Under the pieces are notes generated by a model. That model had not been told where the DNA came from. It saw only the letters and a list, made by a program, of their open reading frames with translations, and did not search any database. Below are positions 10,732 to 22,699 of a DNA stretch of 64,000 nt, in pieces (the stretch's first letter is position 1; every line of letters starts with the position of its first letter). The translations under genes and the position numbers were made by a program. This DNA is from Daphnia carinata. Its lineage: Eukaryota; Arthropoda; Branchiopoda; Diplostraca; Daphniidae. Where the stretch lies: positions 1,178,001-1,242,000 of the forward strand of contig NC_081339.1 of assembly GCF_022539665.2 (NCBI RefSeq), in the 5' to 3' direction.

Positions 10732-10734
10732 TCT

Positions 10735-11221
10735 ACCCGCCAGCCCACCCTGATTTCGTGATCCTTTTCATTTATTTAGTTACATGGTCCGTAATTTGTG
10801 TTTTGGGCTACCTTTGTTTATATTCTACACTCCGTCGGACCAGGGTTCAACCAGCCAGAGCTAGTAAGAGACCGCGAATCGACGACGGAAGGACGGATGG
10901 TTTTGGCCAAGGCGACTAGCCAAAAGGGGTTTTGTTTCTACCCGCTGGAGTGTCGGCAGTCGCGAGCGGATGAGAAAAGAAAGAGATGGACTATCTCTAA
11001 CCCTTGTGTTCAGTTTTTTTCCTTGTTTCCCTCACAATTTTTTCCCCAACAGAGTTATTTTTACTCCTGGAAAATTCAGGTTTTTTTCTCTGTGGAGGGT
11101 TTTTTGATCTCTGCGTTCTTGGTTTGTCCTTTTTCGTACGGCATTTATTATGTTTGAAGTATCATCCTTTATAGTTTGTTCTGTTTATCTTGTCAAATGT
11201 TGTCACTTTAGACGTGTAGCA
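10735..11221 (+). other. DIRS 3' spacer between ICR and right repeat
   Basis: About 490 bases separate the internal complementary region from the right terminal repeat. An open frame of 119 codons crosses it, but the composition (Phe/Ser-rich, T-runs) and lack of any motif argue against a protein. It probably holds 3' UTR and polyadenylation sequence. Confidence 0.5.
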
Positions 11222-11461
11222 AATATGTCTGAGGTGTATGGGCGGCTTAGGCCGCGTGCAGGGGGAAAAGGGAGAAAGAAAAAAAAAAAAAGGGGGAGTT
11301 TTCCCTTTTCTTTGGATTTTCTTTTGTTTTTTCTTTTTCTCTTTGACGTTTAGCTAAAATAAATGTGTCTACACCCTTAGGGTCGTCTCTTCATTTATTT
11401 TCTTACACAATTCTAATTATCTATCGGGATCGCTTCGCGATCCCTCTGATAATTTGCAATT
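11222..11461 (-). repeat. DIRS right terminal inverted repeat and terminus
   Basis: 11222-11387 mirrors the left repeat, including the GGCGGCTTAGGCCGCGTGC block and the polypurine run. 11388-11461 is the right-specific extension matched by the internal complementary region. Confidence 0.9.
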
Positions 11462-14400
11462 ATCGACGGGGGCCCAAAATCAACCAAGAAATAATCGGAC
11501 GGCATTTCTGGTTTCGGGAAACTCGGGAAATTCGGGAAATTAAAGGATACTAGCTAAAAGCCCTCCGTTGTATTGAGCAGCTAAAATTTTTAAAGCTCTT
11601 TTAGTACATACTGATTCTCACTGCGTATTCTTCACGACTTACATAGTGTCATATTTTGTTCTCATGATTCATCGCAAAAAATTGTGCACGTGCAACCAAA
11701 CCAGCTTGTGTATAAAAAATGTGGCCAAGGGCAGTCGCTGTAGCATTTTTACTTGTGTTTGACATGTCTGTAAGCGGTCACTGAGAAGGTTCATGGTCTG
11801 AATCCTCACGGTTGTCGCCAAGGAGATTCGAGAAGAATAGATGTTCATTTTCTATCTCTATGGAAAATTTAGTTTTGTGGTGGCATGTAGTGGCGAGGCA
11901 TTTGTCATCTGACTTAATATGAAATGCCAAAGACTATTTCTCGTCATCTAGGTGAAATGTTTCTGAACTAGTCGTTTTGATGAGGGCGCCAAATATACCT
12001 CATCCCTTATGTAAAAATTAAAAAAATATATTCAGCGTTATTGAGTTTCATTTTACAATTTGTCGGAATTCCATAGTCATTCACCCTGCGATGAAAAAGC
12101 CTTATGCTTATTTACTTACTTACTTATTTACTTACTTACTTATTTTACTTAGGTATTTCAAAACACAAGAAAAAATACAATAAAACCCAGTAACAATCCC
12201 ATTTCTACCAAAAGGATACAAATGAAGCAGAAATTTGAGCGATTAAAAATGCTCGAATATTTATGGAGTGGAAATGAAAAGGCTGTCAAGCTTGAGTCTG
12301 CTTATTGTCCACTGTAGAAGTCCAAGCAAAGACTCTCCTGAACTGCCATTATGCTAACCAAATGTGAAAAGCACTGACCGTTGGACATCTGAAGAACGCG
12401 GCCGAAAACCAATACGACCTACATGCTCGATTCTTCGAATATCAATACTGAAACAATTCGGTACGTTTGTTTCGGCTTTGAGCTGAGTGTTTATTTCAGC
12501 TTAGAACCAACACATTAGAAGGGATGCAACGTCAATGAGGGAAATAAAGGGTAAGAGACTGAGAGAAGAGGCGGAAGAAGACTTTTAGCAGATTGCCAGC
12601 AGACTGCCTTACTGACTCTGACTTCCCGACTGTTTCCTTTCACCTTGAAGATTTGCTTCTTTTATAGGCAAAAGAGAGAGCAACGTTTAAGTAAGATGAG
12701 GTCAGACAGTATAAAAAAAAACTATAAAGTCAAACGATAGGAAGCTGGCTTGACCATTAAGATAATGAATTATAAAATGGGTCATTCAGAGCAACGAATT
12801 TAGGTCCAAATAAACCAACCATTAAGAGATAAAGGCAACAAAGCTGAATGTTCAATTTTAACGTCCGTGTACTCGATCGGACGCAGAAATATTGTTTAAA
12901 AAAAATTAGTCGGTTTATCCTTGCAATACGAACCTTTTGCGTTTTTTCATTCACTGAACTACCTTTAAGCTTGTTAGTACATATGCATTTAATGTCTTTC
13001 GTAAATGCATCTGACCGTATTTCTTCATGCGTTTCGAATCGTCGTTTGTTTGGGGGAGGGGGTGGGTGTTGGGTACTGAAGCAACCTCACCTTTCCATTA
13101 TCTACAATACTCGGATGCGTGCAAAACAATTAAACGCGACAATGAGAACCTTGAATCAGTGTTACTCATCAATGTCTATTCCGAACAGCTTCGACACCGA
13201 AACCAATCATTATACCATCAATTTCTGGTGGAGTTCTTAACCAAATCTGCGAGCTCGCGGCTAGAACATTCAATGCTCTTACTTAACGCAAGCCGTCCAA
13301 TGTTCTCGATTGAATTTCGCTCACGGAAAAAAAAACACATTATGTGCAGCAAATCTGGATATTGTAACGGCTCCCCTGTTCGTGATGGATAATACTGTCT
13401 GATATTCTATGGCTGTACCATAGAGCTAGCTCCAGCTAGCGGAGTTTAGCTCCAGTAGCATCAACCCAGGCGTCAAGCACGGCGCAAGTCGCTTATCAAC
13501 AAACGTACGTATGCTGGTCCACAACTGCTTCTACTGCCAACATTCACTAGCAGTTTTACATCTCTAACCAGTTACTTCAACGGCCTGTCGTGCCAGCTGC
13601 CGCTTCTGTTCCGTCATCTATATTGCGACACCTAACTGTGGTCGCTGCAACTAACGTCCGTGTAGTTTCCTAGTAGCATTATGGCACCGCCCTTTTATGC
13701 ATGGGGTTCATCAAGCTCTATGGTTCTTCCGTAAGCAGATAATAACCTCAGTCGATTTGCACACCAGAACCTTGGATCCATTCACTTGAGAATTCAAACC
13801 ATTCAACCATTCTTCGCAAATGGTGTTTGCAAAATGATTCACGTTGTTGCAAAAAATTGTACGGAACGTCAGTGCAATGGAGAAGAACATTGCTAATAAA
13901 AGGAACAGCAGCATTTCCTGCATGTTAAACATGGGTAAGTTTCATATCGCTGAAAAAAACAACTGTATTTCTCTGGTGGAATACTATCTGCCACGGAAGA
14001 GATTAGGAAGGTATGGTTGAGAAATCAAAGAAAATTAAGGCAAGTTTACAGAGGAGAAAAAGGAACTTGAGCTTAATATTTGTAATGGTTTTAAGTGTTA
14101 TATACAGCGATCGGCCGACTCAGTTTGAAATCGGATTGGAACCAAACCCGAATAGAATAACACTTTCAATGTCTCACAGAATAAAAAGTCTAAATAGTCC
14201 AAGAATTTTAGTTCAGAATAAGAATCAAGAATAAAAAATTAAAGAATCCGCACCAGAATAAAAAATCACAATTTTTAGAATCCAGAGTCCTTGGTTACCA
14301 AGGTATAAGCTGATTAAGTGTATTACCTCCGGAAGACTGTAGTCAACTGAGTAGTTAATGTGGCAGAAATTGGCATGAAAGCTTAATTTTTTAACTTGCA

Positions 14401-14674
14401 TTAACTTATAGCGAATAGTTAAATTAAAAAATGTTATTCCGTAATAAATGGAAGAAGACGGTTGAAAACGAGCTCTATTCTTAAGTCTAATCCTAAAGTC
14501 TCCCGCTTCGATTGGCGGTTTCCACTGGACCTTAATAAACATACTAAATGTGTACATGTTGTAAAATGGTTATGCCGTAATAAGACGGTCTCTTTGTTCA
14601 CAGTACAAATGTAACGCGTTAAAAAAAATCGTACTAAGAATCGTCTATTGAACAGAGTAAACAGACGGCTTTTT
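11462..14674. other. Gene-poor intergenic DNA
   Basis: No exon could be supported. A minus-strand ORF at 13711-13932 starts with a signal-peptide-like hydrophobic stretch (MLLFLLLAMFFSIALTF) and has four cysteines, but has no relatives I recognise. Plus-strand ORFs at 12848-13392 overlap each other in different frames and look random. A GCTCCAGCTAGCGGAGTTTAGCTCC inverted-repeat patch lies near 13430. Confidence 0.4.
12108..12151. repeat. TTAC/TTTAC microsatellite
   Basis: Eleven or so units alternating TTAC, TTAC, TTAT/TTTAC. Simple-sequence repeat with no flanking gene. Confidence 0.85.
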
Positions 14675-14900
14675 GACGTGTATTCAATGTGAATCTAGTG
14701 CTATAAGTTTCGTGAACTATATTCAAACAGGATCAAATATACGTGCATTCAATGTGAATATAGTGTGATACAATGAGCTTCATGAACAACATTCAAACAG
14801 GATCAAACATATGTGTATTCATTGTCACTATAGTGTGATACCTTACTTACATGAAGTAAATCTATACAGCATCAAATATACGTGTATTCAATGTCAATTT
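14675..14900 (-). repeat. Divergent relic of the 70-bp satellite, antisense
   Basis: Three and a third units of 65-70 bases, each starting ACGTGTATTCAATGTGAAT or a close variant and ending in ATTCAAACAGGATCAAATAT. The reverse complement of the main array monomer (27.7-36.1 kb) has the same order: CAAACAGCATCAAATATACG, then TGTATTCAATGTGAATATAG, then TGT. The relic is diverged between units, unlike the homogeneous main array. Confidence 0.85.
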
Positions 14901-17900
14901 CGTTTCCAGTTTTCCTCTTAATTAGTCCTTCCCAATCACCACATTCCGCCCTTTACCAACCTGTTTCCAATATCACATTGACGTCAGACAAAATTCTGCC
15001 ACTGTGACGTATACAAAAAGTCCGGCCGTTATATTTTTATTGGGGTAAGCGATTTCTTACCATATAAAATATTATATATCATATTTTTTTCAAAAATCCA
15101 TTTTTGTTTTTAAACGTAATTTTCATTCGAACAATGGATTTTTCACTGGAGAGTAGCTTGTTTATCGTCTCTCAGTTCGCCCAAAAGACAGACAGTGGAT
15201 GCATCGCAGAAGAAAAAATTATTCTATTCCTGCCCATTTAAACAGGTAACATCCCACACTCAAATTTCTATTACTCATTTACAGATATAAGCGTTCCACA
15301 AGTTCCAACACCCTCAAGTTAAATGAGTAGAACTGTTTCAAGACCACCCAGGTGAATGGGCTCTCTATTTCTACTTCAGTTCTTATTTTAATTGTGCTGA
15401 TGCTTTCGTTGGCTTACTGGCTTTCGTTTACATTTACAGAAAGACCGTGACTGCATCTCAATCACAAATTTCTTTTGCTTTTATCTGACCAACTAATAGC
15501 AATGTCACCTCATAGGTGCACCGCAATTGAGACATATTGTTTTACCTAAAGCTTAACAAGACATGTTTGACTTAAAGCTTTCAACATCTATTTCTCAACA
15601 CGTACCTCATCAAACCTGCAGATATTGGCATTCAGCAAGAACCACACCCTTAATCAACAGTGTTAATTTTTTTCAACCCGTAACAGGTGAATGGGCTATG
15701 CACTTCCACTTCAGCTCTTATTCAATATGCATTGATAATTTGGTAAAAAAATGGACTTCGATAAATTACGGATCCTTTCACTTTATTTATTGTTCGACTT
15801 TCACAAAATAGGCGTATACACTAGAATCTGAGTTTTTAGATGCACTTTGGAATAGGCAGCCAGAGCGAGGTTTTGCTTGCTCGAGAGTTGAAAATGAGAC
15901 TGAATACCATGGGACGAATCGTGGATTAAAAGGAACGCTAGCTCGTCCACGCCATCTCGGCTGGTTGGTGCGTATTTCTACTACGAGCGCTAGATGGCGT
16001 GGCGGCAGCCACATGACCGTTGTCTATGTTTACAAAAAAACAGTGTGTTTTCATCAAAATCCCACAAAATCTGATTAACTTGTGCATTGCAATGGTTGTG
16101 TTTCCAACATTTTACAGAACTTTGATTTTGGTAGCAGGAAGGTTGACTGTTTCAGGATTTTAGGGGCCATTCCAATTTTAAACTTCAAAGCAGTCCATTT
16201 AATTTTTTAAAAGTAAATTGTTCATAAAGGTTTGACATCTTGACATGACATGCTGGAAAATGCTTGACTGCGTACAACATTTATTCAAGTTAAATGGTCT
16301 TTTTTTAATCCTGACTGTGTTCAAAGTTTTGGAGGGGAGGCAACAATGTTACATATTAAACAGGACAATTCTCTGTATTTCCAAATTGGGGGCATTTTTC
16401 TAAACATCTGGGAACAGATCCATGATATTTTATTAGAAAAACTGATTGTGTCACAAGGTTTTGTAACGGGGCCAAAGGCTAGCAAAAGGAAGCCCCGCCT
16501 TCTGCACCCCTCAAGCATTTAAGAAGTAAAAGTGATTGTAATCCCTCCCTTTTTTCCTTTAAATTTGTGTCTTGTTTTGGTATAAATAACGCATGCTTGT
16601 TCCATGCAATTCCGAGTTGTTTTAGCAACTCACTGAAAATACACGGGAGTTAGAAACTTTACAGTTTTGTGTTACCGTTCCATTTTCACCTTCCAAACAA
16701 TCGATTAAGGTTTGCTAAAGGGAATGCTTTCAACGAAAATGATGCTCAGTATTTTTTTTTAATGAATAAAATTTGTAATAGAATGATTGTGCGCTTTCAC
16801 AGAATTAGCCTTTATCTCTTTGAGTTTGCTAATACGTTGACTGCGTTCTAAGATTTATAGGCACGCTACATGTTTCACTTTTGTAAAGCATTCTCCCCGT
16901 GGGGAGGATGACTCTACGTGTTTAAAACCAGAAATAAATGGCGAACTCAGAGACGTTCACTAACAATGATGAATGTATTATTCTAGGCTAAGACACAAAG
17001 GTGTAAAAGACAAGAGAACATTGAAAAGGAAAGAAACAATCGGGAAACAAAAGGTTCACTACACAATACTGCTAGCAGAAGTATACAGGGATGCCTCGAG
17101 GCAACTACTTTACTCGGCTGCAAGTTTTTGTCTAACCTTGCTCAGTTGCTGGGTTCATCATGGAACTTCGCATATTGCAAAGTGGCGTGATTTGGATGTG
17201 CTTGTAATAAAGTCTCACGCCTGCAGCCAATCAGAAGACGCGTCCAACATGGCGTGATGTTGATGACGTATCGTCTGCATGAATCAGCTAGCAGATATTC
17301 ATTTTGGTCAGCCGAGCTGCGTACATGGTGTTGCAACTTTCATGTCTAGACTTGAATGTTACTAAGGAAGCAGAGCAGAAGAAGTTAATAAAGGAATATA
17401 TTCAGCTTCGTTACATCACTCCCGGCGGTGTGATATTACATCCCGTAATCAGAGTTGATGCATTGGAACAGATTCTGAAGCTGCTGGTCTTGAGTCGCCG
17501 GTGGGGCGCCAGCATACGACCCAGATGAGGGTAAGGAAACCGCAACTATAGCATATGCGTAAGAAGAGTAGCACTAACAGATATAAAATGCCGAAGAAAA
17601 ACTATTTCTTGGTAATGTAACATAATGTGAACTCAGGTGGTGGTTCGCTTATCACGGCGGCTATATCGGCCATAATATTCATGTGATTTAGCAGATTGTC
17701 GCTTCATGCCAGGTTGCTTTGATGTTCGTAGTCGAAAAATTCAACATTTTTATAACGGAAATAATGCGCAAGCGTCTGCTCTTGTAACACAATATTGCTC
17801 CAATTTGTGTCCACGTGTTATTACGAAATGCATAAGGTTTGTCATTAAAATTAACAAATCCATTAGTCCGATAGCAAAGGGAATATTTCACAACACCCAT

Positions 17901-19264
17901 CCGTCGAGATTAAACTTGTGATGCGGTCCGCAAGATGTCAGCATAGTCTCAAATGTCACATTTAAGGCTTGGCATTGAATCAGTACAGCCGTTTTTCCGA
18001 ATGCTTGTCTTTCTGTGCACTGAGGTAAATTTAACAGTGAAACTGCAAACCATCCGTTATATTGAGCAGTTGTAATGGCCCTTCTGTGTTTGGCTTTGCT
18101 AGCATCGCATTGTACTAGTCGAATTTGTAGTGCCCATTCATTTTCATGATCAGTGACTTGGGCTCGAATATATTGAATATTCGCGGGCATGTTCCAATTT
18201 TCAGCGCTGGGTCGCACTCGGGTTTCCGATATTCTTGTTGAATTTTCCATCATGGCCGCCGTCGTAAACTTAGTTGAGGGAAAGAAAATTCAAGGGTGAA
18301 GATACGGCAGGTATATGTTCATGTGGGAAAAGGCTTGTAGCGAATAAGGCGCGACCATTGGGAAAAAGGACTTTATCTTATCTTATTATAAAGTTATATC
18401 TTGTTATAAAATTATTATTAAATTACGTCTTGTTATAAAGGGTTTTTTCGCATAATTCTAGCTCATTAAAAATTCTTGATGACACAGCGATGCGTGTTGC
18501 ATCTGCTTATCGCCATCTACTGATAGGGTAGTTATTTATTTATTTATTTATTTTTGTTTTTTAGGGTATTTAAATTCCCGCTTCTTTCCCGCTAATGCCG
18601 CCTAGGGGTTTCCTGACGGTTTATGGGGCGTTTTATATGGAATAAGTAGGCTATTTTCGGTACGCCTGAATTTATTTTTGCAACTTAAAAGGGAAATGGG
18701 TTACAACAACAGGCAATCCTACTAAAACAAAAGACATTTAAACAGTTGGAGGGTGACGTGGGAGCTTGCAGTGGAGGTATATGTCGTCTTCCACCGAGCT
18801 TTCGGCTACCCATCCGAAAAGGGGCGGATGGTGATTTGCCGGGTCCTAATCTAGTATAGATTTGAAAATTTCGTGTGCCGTTGTTGAGATACCTCAAATT
18901 AGTTTGCTTCTTTTCTTTCTGGGGCCGATTATAGCTGAGAAAAAAATAATAGCTGTGTAATGGCGGATAAGACGTGTTAGGCATTTTTTCTCCCGTATTT
19001 TATTTATTTTGCATGTTTTCCGGTGTGTTGTTTTTTTTTTTTTACGTCGCCATTTTCCATGTATCCTGATATTATTCCCTACAGTGAATAACTAATCTAT
19101 GAGTATGCATTCTAATGTGTTTGTATTTTTTCAACATAACCGAATATAATGGTAAAAGAGAAAAGAAAAAAGAGTCCTAAACTGCAGGGAACAAACACAT
19201 GTTTGCTACTGTGCTTCCGTCGTTCGTATTCCATGTTCTTTGCTAGTGGCCTTATTGCTGGACG
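14901..19264. other. Gene-poor intergenic DNA
   Basis: No gene was identified with confidence. The best coding candidates are a minus-strand ORF at 17888-18253 (121 codons, MMENSTRISETRVRPSAENW..., no known motif) and a plus-strand stretch at 17304-17528. Neither shows domain hallmarks. A TTTA microsatellite lies at 18532-18554. The sequence AGATGGCG / CGCCATCT recurs in both orientations (about 15955 and 15992, and 18512). Confidence 0.4.
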
Positions 19265-19270
19265 TTCCGG

Positions 19271-19655
19271 TCATCTCTTGGACATTTCGAGCTGTGCCCA
19301 AAGCTCTGACAACCAGTTGTAGTGGATGATGTTCTCTTGATCCAGATCCAATATTAATTTTAAGGTGTCCGCTGCGCCACTCCAATCCTCTGCGAAGAGG
19401 TCCGCTTCCAGTTTTTTAGCGGCCATTTTTTCCTGGAGACGACGCTCGTAGAATTGGCGTTCTAGATTCCACGAGTCCTGGCTTTCGGATTCCGGGGATA
19501 ACGGTGTCTGGCTGACCACCTTCACCGTTTTCGCTGGGAACTGGGTCTATTCGTAGTCCTGAATGGCGAACGTTGATGTCATTACTTTGTTGGCGCTTGT
19601 CCAATCGCTTGTTGACTGCTCGTGGGTGGATGCTGGAATTTGCGCTTAGGTCCAT
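19271..19655 (-). pseudogene. Short charged ORF pair joined by a frameshift
   Basis: On the minus strand one frame starts MDLSANSSIHPRAVNKRLDK near 19655 and stays open past 19530. A second frame takes over near 19525 and reads SWNLERQFYERRLQEKMAAKKLEADLF, then LKLILDLDQENIIHYNWLSELW, to the stop at 19271. The second part is rich in Glu/Lys/Leu and probably helical. The composition suggests the N-terminal part of a retroelement gag, but I recognise no motif. It lies 3' of the gypsy remnant on the same strand. Confidence 0.3.
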
Positions 19656-20005
19656 CTTCTTACTTGATAATCGAAATTTGTCTAGAAACGTTTGGGGTGT
19701 GAGCTCTGGGGAGTGAACTCAGCGAGAGCTAGAAACGTTGTGACGTCTTTTTCAAAATTTCTAGCCGTTAGATACGTTTCGGATGTGAAATGTGATCGAC
19801 TAAATTGTTATTAATTTAGTCATAGTTAAGAACTATCCGCTTCAGTTTCTGTAACGGATCGGTAATCTTCTATTTCTTTGAGGGCGTCCGGTAGCATTTT
19901 GGGGTGTCAGTTTTGCTGGCTGATTGACGCCACCTGCTGAGTCCCTGATTCATAGTTTATGGTAATTGAATCGTTTTCGGGAATCAGTGTTAGATTACGT
20001 TGATT

Positions 20006-20359
20006 TTAAAATATGTCAGTGAAAATTGATTTATCTTCGTTCGAGTTATGCGGTTCCTTATTTTTGCTATCATGGTATAAATATTGTTGATCGCTACCAT
20101 CCTCGGCGTCCATTTCCATTTCCGCTGTTCCCAATTGCACTGCTTCCAATTCTACATTTTCCAATTCCCTCTTTTCCGACTGTATCGTTTTCACTTCTAC
20201 CTTTTCCGATTCCATCGTTTCCAATTCCACATTTTTCAATTTAATCGATTCTAATTTCACATTTTCCACAACGTCCGTTGTTTGGGTCGAAATGAATGTC
20301 GAACTCAGATGGCGTTTCAAAAGGGGAACAATGCTCATTTTTTCAGAGCATTGTTTCAT
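20006..20359 (-). CDS. ORF with in-frame 15-bp periodic repeats
   Basis: 117 codons. Residues about 34-80 repeat every five residues (VKLES, IKLKN, VELET, MESEK, VEVKT, IQSEK, RELEN, VELEA), produced by a diverged 15-bp tandem repeat in the DNA (20130-20270). The period recalls pentapeptide-repeat proteins, but the central Leu/Phe and Ala/Asp pattern of that family is not kept, so the match is only in period. The rest is acidic. It may be a chance ORF across a minisatellite. Confidence 0.3.
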   Translation of the reverse strand: MKQCSEKMSIVPLLKRHLSSTFISTQTTDVVENVKLESIKLKNVELETMESEKVEVKTIQSEKRELENVELEAVQLGTAEMEMDAEDGSDQQYLYHDSKNKEPHNSNEDKSIFTDIF

Positions 20360-20409
20360 ACAGGGGTTCTAAACGGTTAACGTGTGTACGTTGACAAATA
20401 TAAGAATTG

Positions 20410-21642
20410 TCAGCTTTGTGAACTATATTAATAATAATAAGGGCCTTTGTATTTTGAAGTAAATTCCCTACTATCGCCCTCTTTTACTGCTCTTATATCT
20501 AATAATACTCTATATACTGTGCAGTTAGAAATTTTGGGTGTCCAGTGTCGAAGAGTGCCCAGAGCTACAATAAGCAAATAAAACATCATCCAGCATGTCT
20601 TCCCAATTTGCATGCTCTCCATCTCTTAATTTCTACCTCAACATTGTTGTCAAGGTTCTATTAAACCTTTCTGTCTCTCCGTTACTAGCTAGATTATAAG
20701 CAGTTGTTTAATCTTTGATCAATTTTTAATTTCTTGCAAAACAAAAGGAATAATTTCGACGTGACATGGGTTCCACGGATGGAAAGAATAGTTTTAGGCA
20801 TACCGTGTATAACTATAATTGTTTATATACACATTCTGCTATCATCGGCGAAGTCTGATTGTTTAATGCAACAGCTTCTACTTCCTATACTTTAATTCGT
20901 AATTTGTTGCGGCTAAAAGTATAGCCCATCTTCCTAATCTTCCATTTTTATCTTTATGACCTTTAAGCCATTGCAAAGGACAATGATTACTAATAATCTT
21001 AAAAGCTTTATCCAACAGGTAATGTCGGAAATGTTTAACTGCATCTATGACTGCTAAACCTTATTTTTCTGTCGTACTATTTTTTGTTTCTGCCTTAGTT
21101 AACTGTCTACTGGAACACGCTATTGGGCGCTCATGGCCATTTTGATTTTGGGATAGAACTGCTCCAATGCCATAATGGCATGCGTCGATGAAAAGTAGAA
21201 ATTTCTCATTGAAATTGGGGTAAGGTAGAAGTGGTTGATGTTACAATAGAATTGCGTAATTTTTCAAAAGCAACTTGTTCTTCAGTTCCCCAGTTAAAAG
21301 CCTTTCTGCTAACATCTTTATGAGTTAACCGAGTTAACGGTTTAGCAATTGATCCAAAATCCTTAATAAATCTTCTGTAATATCCAGCTAATCTGAGAAA
21401 TGATCTCACTTCATCCACCGAAACAGGTGTTTTATAATTAACTATTTTATCGCATTTTTAGTTTCTGAACTTCGTACAATTATAAGACTTATGCCAGTTT
21501 CACGAAAAGAATAACAGTTGGAGGGCTGTGCTTGCTCCAGATTGTAGCGCTGAGACTGACGACAATTGGACTGGATGTGTCCACCATATAAATTGCAAAT
21601 TAGCACAGGCTGATCTGATCTATTATTACCATTGTTGATTGG
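20410..21642 (-). pseudogene. Ty3/gypsy remnant, internally deleted
   Basis: Minus-strand order: gag zinc knuckle (CNLYGGHIQSNC, about 21600-21540), then TYR-linker VDEVRSFLRLAGYYRRFIKDFG and RNase H (DACHYGIGAVLSQ-like, HYLLDKAFKIISNH.PLQWL) at 21420-20880, then integrase (NGETERFNRTL, GEHANWEDMLDDVLFAY) at 20690-20450. Protease and the polymerase core are missing between the knuckle and VDEVRSF. Many stops and frame changes show long decay. Element 1 of the foldback family starts inside the gag part at about 21643. Confidence 0.8.
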
Positions 21643-21752
21643 CAGAGAAAAAGGCCCAGACGAAAAAGGCCCATACGAAAAAGGCCCACTTTTTTCCAAA
21701 TTCAAAAGTGGGCCTTTTTCTCCATTGGACTGGGCCTTTTTCTCCGCTCAAT
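21643..21752. repeat. Box-hairpin end of element 1, left
   Basis: Three boxes of type AGACGAAAAAGGCCC point inward, then CACTTTTTTCCAAATTCAAAAGTG, then two boxes ending GGGCCTTTTTCTCC. The halves can pair as a cruciform. Confidence 0.75.
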
Positions 21753-22262
21753 TTCTATGTTCCTACAAACTTTATATTTGTTTCCAAAATTGTATTTCCC
21801 ACTTCTAATCCGTGGAATTTGAAATGTACAAAGGTTGCTGAAACCGTGATATTTTATAAGGTTTGCAGAGATCAAACAATGTTAGCGTTTGTACGCTAGT
21901 TAATCTTTGATTATTTATTCGGTTGCAATCTAATTTCGGATTATGTTAGTATTTATCTATTGCTAATATCCCGTTACATAAGGTTCATTTTTCACAATTT
22001 TTGTTTACTGAACAACTATCGCTTCTTTAAATATAATAGAAGAAATACATGTTTTCCGCACTTAGCCTTGTTCTGTCCACCCTTTTTAATAATTCCTCCC
22101 AACCCCCAGTCCATATCCCTTATTATTTCCCTTTGTCGATGCTTATGCCATAGATAAAGACCACTGATTCGTTGTGAATACGGAAACTGAATGAGTTCCG
22201 CGGGGCTTTTGTGGTTGCTGGGAACAAAAATATGCTACCACGAAGACTAGTTTGTTATTATT

Positions 22263-22314
22263 AACATTTGATAAATAATGTTTATAGGAACATTTAATAA
22301 ATAATGTTTATAGG
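22263..22314. repeat. 26-bp tandem repeat within arm, two copies
   Basis: Unit AACATTTGATAAATAATG plus TTTATAGG. Two copies here, three in the right arm (about 26936-27012), one in the left arm of element 2 (about 36639-36664). Confidence 0.85.
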
Positions 22315-22699
22315 AATAATATTACAAATTTAAACTATCGTCTGAGGCAAGGACCAAAACATAGACTATTGTAATTCAATATTGATTCTAATACCATTTA
22401 TTCCTTATACATTTTCAATTCTTTTAACAATTACAAAGAGCCCAATAAATATATTAAAATCATAACCTACTGCTATAAATGATTTTTTCGTTCTTCGTGT
22501 CCTGTTTTCACCTTTTGCACATTTTCAAGCAGCTATTGATTACCTATAATTACACATAACATACTACATTGAGATATAAGGAAGCTTTACACTTTACGTT
22601 AACAAAACTACTAATAATGACAAATAAATTTTCTACCACGACGGACTTTTTTTTTATGAGAGTCTCTTATTAGTGAAGACACTAAACCTTTTAAAATGA

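Larger units (their letters stand above)
5973..11461 (+). mobile_element. DIRS1-type tyrosine-recombinase retrotransposon
   Basis: A 5.5-kb element with every hallmark of the DIRS1 group: inverted terminal repeats, a gag-RT-RNase H frame, an overlapping tyrosine recombinase frame, and an internal complementary region (10603-10731) whose reverse complement joins the two outermost ends. The right end (to about 11461) plus the left end (from about 5973) reproduces the internal region almost exactly, overlapping by about 4 bases. DIRS elements use this region to close a circular DNA that the recombinase then inserts, so no target-site duplication is expected and none is seen. RT and recombinase frames are open, but gag is broken, so this copy is probably not autonomous. 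Confidence 0.93.

Noticed and set aside
10798-11157. 119-codon ORF in the DIRS 3' spacer
   Set aside because: Low-complexity Phe/Ser content and no similarity to DIRS proteins.
13711-13932. Secreted peptide gene with signal sequence (minus strand)
   Set aside because: Hydrophobic start is suggestive, but there is no family match and no supporting splice structure.
17888-18253. 121-codon ORF as a gene (minus strand)
   Set aside because: No recognisable domain and codon use not clearly coding; left as a candidate within the intergenic entry.
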